Source: Gorillibacterium timonense
GTDB taxonomy: Bacteria; Bacillota; Bacilli; Paenibacillales; NBRC-103111
Assembly: GCF_001457415.1 (NCBI RefSeq)
Contig: NZ_LN881724.1
Location: 620,001 to 684,000 of the forward strand
Length of the DNA stretch: 64,000 nt
Direction of reading: 5' to 3'
Both the position numbers and the translations under genes were made by a program. Shown here in pieces: positions 8,964 through 16,645 of the stretch (positions are counted from its first letter, which is position 1; each line of letters starts with the position of its first letter). The notes under the pieces are model-generated. The model was not told the DNA's origin, ran no database searches, and saw only the letters and a list, made by a program, of their open reading frames with translations.

Positions 8964-9033
8964 AAAACCGGTCCTTTTTGGGGATAGGGGGAGTGCGATA
9001 CTCCCCTATACCAAAGGATCGGTTTTTCTTTTT
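8964..9033 (+). terminator. Long hairpin terminator after the dipeptidase
   Basis: Imperfect inverted repeat of about 30 bases per arm (AAAACCGGTCCTTT and AAAGGATCGGTTTT at the base, GGGGAG and CTCCCC near the tip), ending in TTTTTCTTTTT. Confidence 0.8.
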
Positions 9034-9134
9034 GCTATCTCCCTGGGTGGTTTGCCTTTAGAGGCAGTCCTTATTCGGAGAGGGTTGTTTTCGGCTTTAT
9101 CCTCCAACAGAAAAAAGGGCTTTCCTTTTCTAAT

Positions 9135-9154
9135 GTTATAGTGTACTATATAAC
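9135..9154. promoter_or_regulatory. Candidate operator of the YtrA-type regulator
   Basis: GTTATAGTGTACTATATAAC has perfect six-base outer arms (GTTATA / TATAAC) and an inner ATAGT/ACTAT dyad, about 70 bases upstream of the first gene of an operon that encodes a YtrA-type GntR repressor. Inferred to be that repressor's target. Confidence 0.5.
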
Positions 9155-9223
9155 TATGACACCGATACAGTTAAGCAAAGCCAATCCGCCTTACAGCGGA
9201 TCAAGGATAATGGAGGCGATACA

Positions 9224-10285
9224 ATGACCATGCATGTGGAAGATGCGAAATCCAAGCGGGGGGTAACCGTCCCGGTACTTCGGTTGAACGGAGTCACCAA
9301 GCGCATTGGAGCCAAGAAGATTGTAGACGGTCTTTCCTTCGAGATCGGTACAGGAGAGATCGTCGGACTGCTCGGACCGAACGGAGCGGGGAAGACAACC
9401 ACCATCCGGATGATCGTCGGCCTGATCGGCATGAGCGAAGGGGATGTCTTCATCGGCGGCAAAAGCGTCCGTAGCAACCATGCGGAAGCGATGAGCCTGA
9501 TTGGCGGCATCATTGAGAACCCCGAGTTCTACCCCTACATGACCGGCTTCGATAACCTGAAGCAGTACCAGCGGATGACCCCGGGGGTAACGGAGGAACG
9601 GCTGATGGATGTGATCCGGCTGGTCGGACTTACGGAAGCGATGGGGAAAAAGGTGAAGGCCTATTCGCTCGGGATGAGACAGCGGCTCGGGATCGCCCAA
9701 GCGCTTCTGCATCGGCCGAAGCTGCTCATTCTCGATGAACCGACCAACGGCCTCGATCCGGCGGGTATACGCGAGATGCGCGAATACTTGAAGAAGATCG
9801 CGATGGAGGAAAAGATCTCGGTCCTCGTCTCCAGCCACTTGCTCTCGGAAGTGGAACAGATGTGCAGTCGGGTAGTGGTCATTCAGGAGGGCAAGCTTGT
9901 GACCGTTCGCTCCCTTCATGAGACAGCTCCTGCAGAGAGCGCGCGAGTCGTCCTGTCGCTTCGTGTTGGAGCGGGACAGAGGAGCGCCGCTCGGCAATTG
10001 ATCGAACAACGGAAGGATGTCGAGCTGCTGGATAATCCGGTAGACGCCGGAAAAGGCTCCTCCGGAATGGATAGCCCTTCGAGCGTGCAGGGAGATTCAT
10101 TTTCCGGAGCAAGCAATCAGCCGGGTGCGGGCAGCGACCTGCTTCTTCGATTGAATGAAGAGGTCGTCCCAGAGCTGGTTGCCCTGCTCGCAGCCGGACA
10201 GATTCGGATTCACCGAATTGAAGAACAGAAAGCAACCTTGGAAGAAGAATTCTTGAAATGGACGGGGGGCAACCGCATTGCGTAG
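9224..10285 (+). CDS. ABC transporter ATP-binding protein, BcrA-type
   Basis: 353 residues. Walker A GPNGAGKTT, a divergent signature YSLGMRQRLGIAQALL, Walker B LLILDEPTNGLDP and an H-loop in SSHLLSE place it with ABC-2 (bacitracin/lantibiotic-type) ATPases. The C-terminus is extended by about 120 residues with a Gly/Ser-rich insert (about 270-300) and a final segment that probably contacts the permease. TGGAGG precedes the ATG. Its partner permease overlaps by eight bases. First gene of a five-gene operon. Confidence 0.92.
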   Translation: MTMHVEDAKSKRGVTVPVLRLNGVTKRIGAKKIVDGLSFEIGTGEIVGLLGPNGAGKTTTIRMIVGLIGMSEGDVFIGGKSVRSNHAEAMSLIGGIIENPEFYPYMTGFDNLKQYQRMTPGVTEERLMDVIRLVGLTEAMGKKVKAYSLGMRQRLGIAQALLHRPKLLILDEPTNGLDPAGIREMREYLKKIAMEEKISVLVSSHLLSEVEQMCSRVVVIQEGKLVTVRSLHETAPAESARVVLSLRVGAGQRSAARQLIEQRKDVELLDNPVDAGKGSSGMDSPSSVQGDSFSGASNQPGAGSDLLLRLNEEVVPELVALLAAGQIRIHRIEEQKATLEEEFLKWTGGNRIA

Positions 10286-11027
10286 CTTTGGATTGCTTTT
10301 ATGGAACGAATGGTTAAAAATATGGAAGAAACCGGGGTTCTTCATCCCGTATCTCTTGATTCTTCTCTTGACGGTTATCACCGCTATTGTGGTCAACAAT
10401 CTCGATCCGACCATGTTTCATTCGGCATTCGATTATACGACGGGTACGCTCGACAAGAGCGGCCTTGGCAAGCTGATCGCTCTGATCGCTGTATCGAGTA
10501 CGGCCTCGATTGTGACACAGGAATTTCGGTTTGGCACGGTGAAATTTCTACTCATCCGGACGCACAGTCGGGGAAGTATCCTCGCCTCGAAGCTAATCAT
10601 CACCCTGATTTACACGATGAGCATAACCGTCTTCGCTTCGATTGCTATGTTTGTTGTCGGAGGAATTGTATTCGGTACTCAACCAGCCGCTGGAGAGACC
10701 TGGAGTCACCTGCTCTTGATGGCTCTCTATCAATGGATCTACATGTCGATCTTCGTGCTCTTCACCTTCTTGGTCGGCGTGCTCACCCGTTCGTCTGGAA
10801 AGGCGATCGGCGCCGGCATCTTCATCTCCTTGCTCAGTGATATCATGATCCCGAAACCCTTTTACAAGTACGTGCTGTTCTCCAATGTGGATCTGTCGGT
10901 CTACTCTGCCGGACATCCTCCTCTCTCCGGTATGACGCTCGGGTTCTCAGCCGTCGTATTGGCCGTGTACGCAGCCGCATTCATCGGACTTGGCTTTCTC
11001 GCTTTTTGCAAACGAGATGTGGCTTGA
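10278..11027 (+). CDS. ABC-2 type permease
   Basis: 249 residues from a TTG start preceded by GGGGGG and overlapping the upstream ATPase gene. About six membrane helices, starting with FFIPYLLILLLTVITAIVV, and the cytoplasmic segment TQEFRFGTVKFLLIRTHSRG typical of BcrB/ABC-2 permeases. It should pair with the upstream ATPase as an exporter or antibiotic-removal pump; substrate unknown. Confidence 0.88.
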   Translation: MRSFGLLLWNEWLKIWKKPGFFIPYLLILLLTVITAIVVNNLDPTMFHSAFDYTTGTLDKSGLGKLIALIAVSSTASIVTQEFRFGTVKFLLIRTHSRGSILASKLIITLIYTMSITVFASIAMFVVGGIVFGTQPAAGETWSHLLLMALYQWIYMSIFVLFTFLVGVLTRSSGKAIGAGIFISLLSDIMIPKPFYKYVLFSNVDLSVYSAGHPPLSGMTLGFSAVVLAVYAAAFIGLGFLAFCKRDVA

Positions 11028-11060
11028 TTGTAGGTTTTCAGGAAAGGGGGCACCAGGAAT

Positions 11061-11528
11061 ATGCCCATTGAATTTGACAACAACCTGCCGATTTACCTCC
11101 AGATCATGACCTACCTCAAGCGGCAGATTGTAACCGGGGTTTTACGAACCGGTGATAAGGTGCCTGCCGTGCGGGAATTGGCCGCTGAGCTGCAGATTAA
11201 TCCGAACACCGTACAGCGGGCGCTGCAGGAGCTGGAACGCGAAGGGACCGTGGAAAGCCGCCGCGGTCTCGGACGATACGTGACGAGTGAGGAAGGGAAG
11301 ATCATGGCGATCAAGAAGGAAATGGCCGGGGAGCTTCTCGGCCGCTTTATCGAAGGGATGCAGGAGCTGGGGTTTGCGGGCGATGATATCGCTGCGATCG
11401 TGGCGGACGCTGTTCGCACGGGAAGATCGGATGGAAACGGGAATGCCGCTGCGTCGGGAGGGCAACCTGCGGGAACCTCGTCCGGGCAGAATGGCTCCAA
11501 CGGCCAGGAAGGAGGAGCGGAAGCATGA
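11061..11528 (+). CDS. GntR-family regulator, YtrA subfamily
   Basis: 155 residues. The N-terminal winged helix begins NNLPIYLQIMTYLKRQIVTG and contains the recognition region LQINPNTVQRALQELEREG. The effector domain is short, as in the YtrA subfamily, and a Gly/Ser/Asn-rich tail follows from about residue 118. Its stop overlaps the start of the next ATPase gene. YtrA proteins repress ABC transporter operons induced by cell-wall antibiotics; the family context fits here. Confidence 0.9.
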   Translation: MPIEFDNNLPIYLQIMTYLKRQIVTGVLRTGDKVPAVRELAAELQINPNTVQRALQELEREGTVESRRGLGRYVTSEEGKIMAIKKEMAGELLGRFIEGMQELGFAGDDIAAIVADAVRTGRSDGNGNAAASGGQPAGTSSGQNGSNGQEGGAEA

Positions 11529-12220
11529 GTCTGCTGGAGCTGAAAGACGTGACGAAGCAATACAGGAATAATCGCGGACTGAGGCAGGTTTCCTTGCAGC
11601 TGGAGCCGGGCAGAATCGTCGGCTTGCTCGGGCCGAACGGCAGCGGGAAGACGACGCTGATGAAGCTCATCGCCGGGCTGAACCACCCGAACCAAGGCAC
11701 GATAACCGTAAACGGTATTCCGGCGGGACTTGCGACAAAACCCTTAGTCTCCTTTATGCCGGATAAGCCGCTCACGGAGTCGTGGATGAAGGTGAGGGAC
11801 GCGATTGCCTACTACGCGGATTTCTTCCCCGATTTTGACAGGCAGAAAGCGGATGAGCTGCTCGCTTTCATGAAGCTGTCTCCTGCGGATCGAGTGGAGT
11901 CCCTCTCCAAGGGCATGAACGAGCGGCTGCAGCTCACAATCGCCTTGTCGCGTCGGGCGCGCCTCTATCTGCTTGACGAACCGATCGGCGGCGTCGATCC
12001 GGTCGCCAGAGGCAAGATCCTCGATGCCATCGTGGATCATTATACCGAGGACAGCACCTTGATCGTCTCCACCCACCTTGTGCGCGATATCGAGCGAATA
12101 TTCGATGAAGTGGTCTTTTTGAAGGAAGGGGAGATCGTGCTGCACAAGGAAGTGGAAGAGATTCGGATCACGACGGGAAAAAGCATCGACGAGCTGTTCA
12201 AGGAGGTGTTCGCGGATTGA
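11525..12220 (+). CDS. ABC transporter ATP-binding protein, YtrB/YxlF-like
   Basis: 231 residues. Walker A GPNGSGKTT, a reduced signature SLSKGMNERLQLTIAL, Walker B LYLLDEPIGGVDP and H-loop VSTHLVRDIE. GGAAGGAGGAG precedes the ATG. The start overlaps the GntR stop and the end overlaps the next permease start, so the three are translationally coupled. Together with the following permease it forms the second transporter of this operon. Confidence 0.92.
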   Translation: MSLLELKDVTKQYRNNRGLRQVSLQLEPGRIVGLLGPNGSGKTTLMKLIAGLNHPNQGTITVNGIPAGLATKPLVSFMPDKPLTESWMKVRDAIAYYADFFPDFDRQKADELLAFMKLSPADRVESLSKGMNERLQLTIALSRRARLYLLDEPIGGVDPVARGKILDAIVDHYTEDSTLIVSTHLVRDIERIFDEVVFLKEGEIVLHKEVEEIRITTGKSIDELFKEVFAD

Positions 12221-12978
12221 GTAAATTGTTGAAATATCAATTCCGCCAAAACGCGACGAGCTTGCTTGGTGCCCTCAGCATCCTGATCTTGATCCAGCTA
12301 TCCTTGCTGCTGTATACGCCTGGAGGCGAGCAGGCGAAAGCGTACACGATCATGATCAGCGTGATTTCGTACGCGGCCGTCTGTATCTTGATCTTCGTGG
12401 AGTGCATACGCGGCTTTTATCAAAGCCTCAAGCTGCCTTCCCGCCGGCTGCTGCCGCTCGGACCTCTTGCTTATATGGCAGCATCTCTGATTTACGGTCT
12501 TATCTCCCAGAGTGTTCTCGGCCTCATCGCTCTCGCTCAGGCGGCGCTCATCAAGCATCGGCTGCCCCATCATCTTCTGCATGATGCAATCGCTTCGTTT
12601 GGCATTGGGGATTATCTCGCGGCGGCCATAACCGGGCTTTGGATGTTCGTGTTTTATTGCATGGTTGCCTATTTTCTGGTGACCTTCCTGTTCAGCTTCC
12701 GCTTTAAAGGCAAAATCCCGGTCGTGATCATCGCATTCACCCTGCTGCAGAATGTTCCGTCTCTGATTGAGCAAGAGCTTTTTCATACCCCTGTAACGAA
12801 AATGACTCAATATTTCTCGTTCAAGCTCTATGAGAGTGACGGCGCCGGGAGTTTGACCGTTCCCGTGAATTTCCCGCTTAAAGAGTGGTTTATGGGTCCC
12901 GTTCTCTTCGAACTGGCCATTGTTCTCGTTCTGCTCGGCGTCACCCTCTGGCTGATGAAGCATAAGGTGGAGAATTAA
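12217..12978 (+). CDS. ABC transporter permease component
   Basis: 253 residues from TTG at 12217 with AAGGAGG upstream. Six or so membrane helices (LLGALSILILIQLSLLLYTP first, ELAIVLVLLGVTLWLMKHK last). No conserved motif beyond its topology. Paired by overlap with the upstream YtrB-like ATPase. A terminator follows, closing the five-gene operon. Confidence 0.85.
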   Translation: MSKLLKYQFRQNATSLLGALSILILIQLSLLLYTPGGEQAKAYTIMISVISYAAVCILIFVECIRGFYQSLKLPSRRLLPLGPLAYMAASLIYGLISQSVLGLIALAQAALIKHRLPHHLLHDAIASFGIGDYLAAAITGLWMFVFYCMVAYFLVTFLFSFRFKGKIPVVIIAFTLLQNVPSLIEQELFHTPVTKMTQYFSFKLYESDGAGSLTVPVNFPLKEWFMGPVLFELAIVLVLLGVTLWLMKHKVEN

Positions 12979-13031
12979 CGAACGGAGAAATCATCAAGTC
13001 CAACCGTCTGGAAGTTGAAAGTATCGCCATG

Positions 13032-13064
13032 AGAAAGGGCCGTTCTTGGCCCTTTCTTTTTTTG
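13032..13064 (+). terminator. Terminator of the YtrA-type operon
   Basis: AGAAAGGGCC, loop GTTCTT, GGCCCTTTCT then a seven-T run: a perfect ten-pair stem. Confidence 0.88.
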
Positions 13065-13078
13065 TGGAAAGAACCGTC

Positions 13079-13279
13079 CCGGCCTTCATGAGCTCATTGA
13101 GATCGGCGACTTCCATCCGGCTTTCCTTCCATTTGTAGATGGAGGTTTGCGGGTTTGTTCCGACCGTAGCGATGATCTCATTGTCGCCGTCTTGATCGGC
13201 ATCCGCCTCCACGGTAGACACCGCAGCCAGCAGCAAGAAGGCAGATGAAGAGGAATGGAGCAAGCAAGGAGAATTTCAT
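13079..13279 (-). pseudogene. Decayed lipoprotein gene with VCBS/FG-GAP-like segment
   Basis: The reverse strand from the ATG at 13279 encodes a textbook lipoprotein signal (MKFSLLAPFLFICLLAAGC) and then closes out of frame. The continuing similarity lies in another frame (ADADQDGDNEIIATVG, then TSIYKWKESRMEVADLNEL), which resembles the calcium-loop repeat of VCBS/FG-GAP secreted proteins. The frame change falls around 13210-13215, and the C-terminal part runs straight into the neighbouring operon's terminator, so the end is lost too. GGGAG precedes the start. Best read as a frameshifted, truncated remnant; a sequencing error could explain the frameshift but not the missing end. Confidence 0.55.
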
Positions 13280-13319
13280 GAACGGACAGCTCCCTCAACT
13301 GACACGGCTTCATGCGCCG

Positions 13320-13351
13320 TTAAGGTGCGATTAAGGTTTGGTGGCTATAAT
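13320..13351 (+). promoter_or_regulatory. Promoter with OmpR-type direct repeats
   Basis: TTAAGGT occurs at 13320-13326 and 13331-13337, an 11-base spacing (one helical turn), followed by a perfect TATAAT at 13346-13351. The second repeat occupies the -35 region, typical of promoters activated by OmpR/PhoB-type response regulators. Drives the glycosyltransferase gene at 13385. Confidence 0.5.
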
Positions 13352-13384
13352 GAGCCAAAGGATTGATGCGGGAGGCGGAGTCGA

Positions 13385-15226
13385 GTGACGGCAGTGAAGC
13401 GAAATAAAGCGAGAATCGCGATGATGGTAATCCTAGTGGCCGCGCTGATCGCGACCGGTTATTCCCTTTGGTCGTATCATGGCAGTACTGCCTACACGAA
13501 CGCCAAAAGCAGCAGTGGGATGACCTGGACCGGACGCGGCTTTATGGGAGGCATGGGACAAGGGGCCGGGTCAAATGGCGGCGGGATCCAGAGACCGGAT
13601 AGTGGCTCTGCTTCAACGAATCAAGAAGGGACCAATCGGGGAGGCGGTTTTGGAAGTGGCAGCCGCAATAACGAGGATGGGACCCAATCCGATCAAACCG
13701 AACAAAGCGGTTCCGGAATGGGCAATCGCAATAAAGGGGAAAACCTTCAACCCGATCAAACTGGTCAAAGCAGCTTTGGAATGGGCAATCGCGGAGGGCG
13801 AGGGTTTGGCGGTGCTTCTGGAGCTGGCTTTGGCAGCTCGGGCGGCAGCCAAGCTCAGCGGGTCTCGCTGCTTTGGTATGCGGCGGGCTTTGCGGCGCTT
13901 TGTGCGGCGGCAGCGATTCTCGTGAAGAAGCACTCGCTGCGTGTGCGGGAAGCGAATCGATTGCTTGTGCTCGTTACGGTGCTAGGCACCGGTTTTTTGC
14001 TGCGAGTGGCGATTGCGCCTTGGATTAGCGGACATATGGATTTGTCGCTGTTCCGCAATTGGGCTGTGACGGCAGCGAACGGACTTAAGGATTTTTACGT
14101 GAATGGGAATGCGGATTATCCGCCGTTCTACATCTATTTTTTGTACCCGATAGGCAAGGCGATCTCCACTTTGGGACTCGGTGGCTACTCCCCTCTGCTG
14201 CTCAAGCTTCCTTCCCTCGCTGCAGATGCGGGAAGCGCCTGGCTGCTGTACAGGCTTGCCCGCAAGGCCCTTTCGTATGAGGCGGGAGTGCTCTTGGCTG
14301 CTTTTTACATGGTGAATCCGGCTGTCTTGATCAACTCGACGTTCTGGGGGCAGGTCGATTCCTTCTTCACTCTGTTCATTCTGCTGGCGCTCACGGCGAT
14401 CGTCGGAAGAAAACCGGCCTTGTCCGCCGCGTTGTTCGCCGCCTCCATCCTAATGAAACCGCAGGGCATCATCTTCCTGCCCGTGTTGTTCTTCGAGCTG
14501 GTGCGGCAGCGGAGCCTGAAGGTTTGGCTCAAAGCCATTGCTGCGGGAATCGGAACAGCGGTGTTGATCCTTGTTCCCTTCTCCCTCAAACAGGAACCGC
14601 TATGGATCATCGATCTCTTCAAAAGCACGGTCGGAGAGTATCCATACGCTTCGGTCAATGCGTACAATTTCTTTAGCCTGATCGGAACAAATTATACCCC
14701 GAGCGCAAATGTCGGGTTCCTGTTCAGCTATCATCTCTTGGGGCTGATCTTCATCGCGATCACGACACTCTTCTCATGGGCGGTATATGATCGCGGGAAA
14801 AGTCCCGCATTTGCGTTTCTTGCAGGGGCGATCCAGATTGCCGGAGTGTTCACCTTCTCGACGAGCATGCATGAACGCTACCTGTATCCGGCTATCGCGC
14901 TCACTCTCGCGGCTTATGTTTACCTCCGGGACAAAAGGCTGCTCGCCTTCGCCGCTGCCTTCACGGTGACGGTCTACGTGAACACACATGTCATCTACTT
15001 TTCTCGCTCCATCGGAATGAGCGGGGGTTCGGCTGATTTCCCGATGCTCGCCGTGTCGCTCCTCAATGTAATCCTCTGCTGCTTGCTCGCAAAGGTCGCC
15101 TGGGAGCTTGCGGGGCGGAGCTTACATGCGAATAGGTCGAATCCGACGGAACCGAATGCGAGCGAAGATGAGCGGCAGCCGAGGCTGCCTGAAATGATGA
15201 AAAAGAGGGGCGAATCAAGTAGGTGA
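13385..15226 (+). CDS. Gpi18-like multi-pass membrane glycosyltransferase with Gly-rich loop
   Basis: 613 residues from a GTG preceded by GGGAGGCGGAG. One helix at about 12-30 is followed by a Gly/Asn/Ser/Gln-rich extracytoplasmic loop (about 40-160) containing a duplicated QSDQTEQSGSGMGNR / QPDQTGQSSFGMGNR motif. About ten further helices follow. The segment DLSLFRNWAVTAANG, then NADYPPFYIYFLYPIGK resembles GT-C polyprenol-phosphate mannosyltransferases (COG5542, Gpi18-like), with the acidic residue in the first loop as likely catalytic residue. It probably transfers a sugar from a lipid donor to a surface acceptor; donor and acceptor are unknown. The 120-residue low-complexity loop is unusual for the family. 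Confidence 0.75.
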   Translation: MTAVKRNKARIAMMVILVAALIATGYSLWSYHGSTAYTNAKSSSGMTWTGRGFMGGMGQGAGSNGGGIQRPDSGSASTNQEGTNRGGGFGSGSRNNEDGTQSDQTEQSGSGMGNRNKGENLQPDQTGQSSFGMGNRGGRGFGGASGAGFGSSGGSQAQRVSLLWYAAGFAALCAAAAILVKKHSLRVREANRLLVLVTVLGTGFLLRVAIAPWISGHMDLSLFRNWAVTAANGLKDFYVNGNADYPPFYIYFLYPIGKAISTLGLGGYSPLLLKLPSLAADAGSAWLLYRLARKALSYEAGVLLAAFYMVNPAVLINSTFWGQVDSFFTLFILLALTAIVGRKPALSAALFAASILMKPQGIIFLPVLFFELVRQRSLKVWLKAIAAGIGTAVLILVPFSLKQEPLWIIDLFKSTVGEYPYASVNAYNFFSLIGTNYTPSANVGFLFSYHLLGLIFIAITTLFSWAVYDRGKSPAFAFLAGAIQIAGVFTFSTSMHERYLYPAIALTLAAYVYLRDKRLLAFAAAFTVTVYVNTHVIYFSRSIGMSGGSADFPMLAVSLLNVILCCLLAKVAWELAGRSLHANRSNPTEPNASEDERQPRLPEMMKKRGESSR

Positions 15227-15520
15227 GGCTCAACAAGCTTGATTTGCACTCTTCTAGGATCGATCGTTGGCTTCTCGAACACCTTGTGGGCATGCGAAAG
15301 CCACCGACCATTTGGGTGAGTCCCCCTCACCCCTAGAATGTGATCGGAATTCCTAGTGGTTCTACCAAATTCTAAGGGGGAATTTCAAGGCTGTTCGAGT
15401 GAGTTTCTCTAACGGCGGCCACGGCCGCTATTTTGCTAAAAGATAGGGTTTTGAAATTTTAACGGAGCTACTGCGCTGGTCGTGAATAGGATGATCGAAC
15501 ACGGCGGTAGACGTCAAAAA
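15227..15520. other. Intergenic region with repeat-like elements, no gene
   Basis: No plausible coding frame. It holds TCCCCCT (about 15320) facing AGGGGGA (about 15375), and two TAACGG-based units described separately. It may be a dispersed intergenic repeat. Confidence 0.4.
15410..15480. repeat. Two related TAACGG units 50 bases apart
   Basis: TAACGGCGGCCACGGCCGCT at 15410 and TAACGGAGCTACTGCGCT at 15460 align end to end, each a small GC dyad, separated by T/A-rich sequence. Possibly part of a dispersed genomic repeat; only one locus is visible here. Confidence 0.35.
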
Positions 15521-15559
15521 CCAAGGAACTAAGCGTGAACAAGCCGCTTAGTTCCTTGG
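15521..15559 (-). terminator. Terminator of the pentapeptide-protein gene
   Basis: Perfect 15-pair inverted repeat CCAAGGAACTAAGCG / CGCTTAGTTCCTTGG with a nine-base loop. The reverse strand ends in TTTTT, the forward in TTCTTTT, so it may act both ways. Confidence 0.75.
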
Positions 15560-15706
15560 CTTCTTTTCAAAGGTCATCCATTGGTTCTAAGGGTGTCCAA
15601 GGTTACCTTTTGGGGACACTCCCATAAAGGAATGGCGGCCGATAGGCGGAAGGCTTTAGAGTAGCTCTCCGTTTACCGCTTAGCGATCTCTCAGCTATTC
15701 CACCTT

Positions 15707-16312
15707 CTATTCGACCTTCGCCCCGAACGACCGGAGGAACGCGACAGCTTGGAACATATCCATCCGTGCCCCTTTTACATTCATCGAGGGAAAGTCGACG
15801 CCGTCGAGCTTGGCTCCGCGTAGGTCTGCGCCTGAAAGCTTGGCTTTGGCCAGGATGGCGCGGGTCAAGTCGGCTTCGCGCAGATCGGCTTTTTCCAAGT
15901 TGCAATCCATGAGATCCGCCTCGCAGAAGCGTACCCCGCGCAGATTTTGGCGGCTGAGATTGGCAAACCGCAAATTCGTATAGGACCAGTCGCCTCCGAG
16001 CAGCGTGAATCCGTTCGTCAAGCTCTCCGTCAAATTCGATCCGACCAGCTTGCACTCCTCGAAACGGGAGACAAACAGGTTGACGCCCTGCATCTCGCAG
16101 TTAGTAAAAGCGGTATGAAGGTGAGTGGAGGCATTCAGCAGCGCACCGGTCAGATCACAATCAATGAACTGGCAGTGCTCGGAGCGGGTGTCCTCCATAC
16201 GAGCTCCTCGAAAGCGGCAGCGAATGAACGTGCACTGCCTCCACTCGGTCTCCCGCAAGTCTTCACCCGAAAAATCCGCTTCAATCCATTCTTGCTGTTC
16301 ATAGGTGGACAT
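15707..16312 (-). CDS. Qnr-like pentapeptide repeat protein
   Basis: 201 residues from the ATG at 16312, set by a perfect AAAGGAGGTGA upstream; an earlier in-frame ATG lacks one. Nearly the whole protein is pentapeptide repeats of the A(D/N)LXX type (EKADLREADLTRAILAKAKL near the end), forming a right-handed quadrilateral helix. The layout matches Qnr proteins in length, in a Trp-containing break midway (GDWSYTNLRFANL), and in the C-terminal helix (MDMFQAVAFLRSFGAKV, compare the Qnr C-terminal helix). Qnr proteins bind and protect DNA gyrase from quinolones. Chromosomal Gram-positive relatives often have unknown native roles, so resistance is only inferred. Confidence 0.8.
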   Translation of the reverse strand: MSTYEQQEWIEADFSGEDLRETEWRQCTFIRCRFRGARMEDTRSEHCQFIDCDLTGALLNASTHLHTAFTNCEMQGVNLFVSRFEECKLVGSNLTESLTNGFTLLGGDWSYTNLRFANLSRQNLRGVRFCEADLMDCNLEKADLREADLTRAILAKAKLSGADLRGAKLDGVDFPSMNVKGARMDMFQAVAFLRSFGAKVE

Positions 16313-16415
16313 TGCAGCTTCACCTCCTTTAACAATCGGTTCCCCTGGCATACTTCTAAGTGAACCACAATTGCACACGAGATACTGCCTGCCGATCTTT
16401 CATCAGCGCTGAGTA

Positions 16416-16631
16416 TTACCGGCGCTTCATCTCAAAAAACTCGCATTCCGTGCGGCTGTAATAAGCGACGTCGCCGACTCCGGATTGGATGACGACGAGA
16501 TCGGGAGAAAACCGGACGATGACCCCGCCGGCATCCACCATGTGATCGTCCTGAAAGACGCGGATGAGCACCTGCTTCTCCTCCGCCTCCGCAAAGTCCG
16601 CATCGGTAAACAATCTTCGGTTAAGCGCCAT
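16416..16631 (-). CDS. Small conserved hypothetical protein
   Basis: 71 residues from the ATG at 16631, preceded by AAGGAGGAAG. Beta-rich, with GGVIVRFSPDLVVIQSG and DVAYYSRTECEFFEM, suggesting a small barrel-like domain. It starts 15 bases after the stop of the MFS gene, so it is probably the third gene of the ferrochelatase-MFS operon. Family not recognised. Confidence 0.65.
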   Translation of the reverse strand: MALNRRLFTDADFAEAEEKQVLIRVFQDDHMVDAGGVIVRFSPDLVVIQSGVGDVAYYSRTECEFFEMKRR

Positions 16632-16645
16632 TTCGGGCTTCCTCC

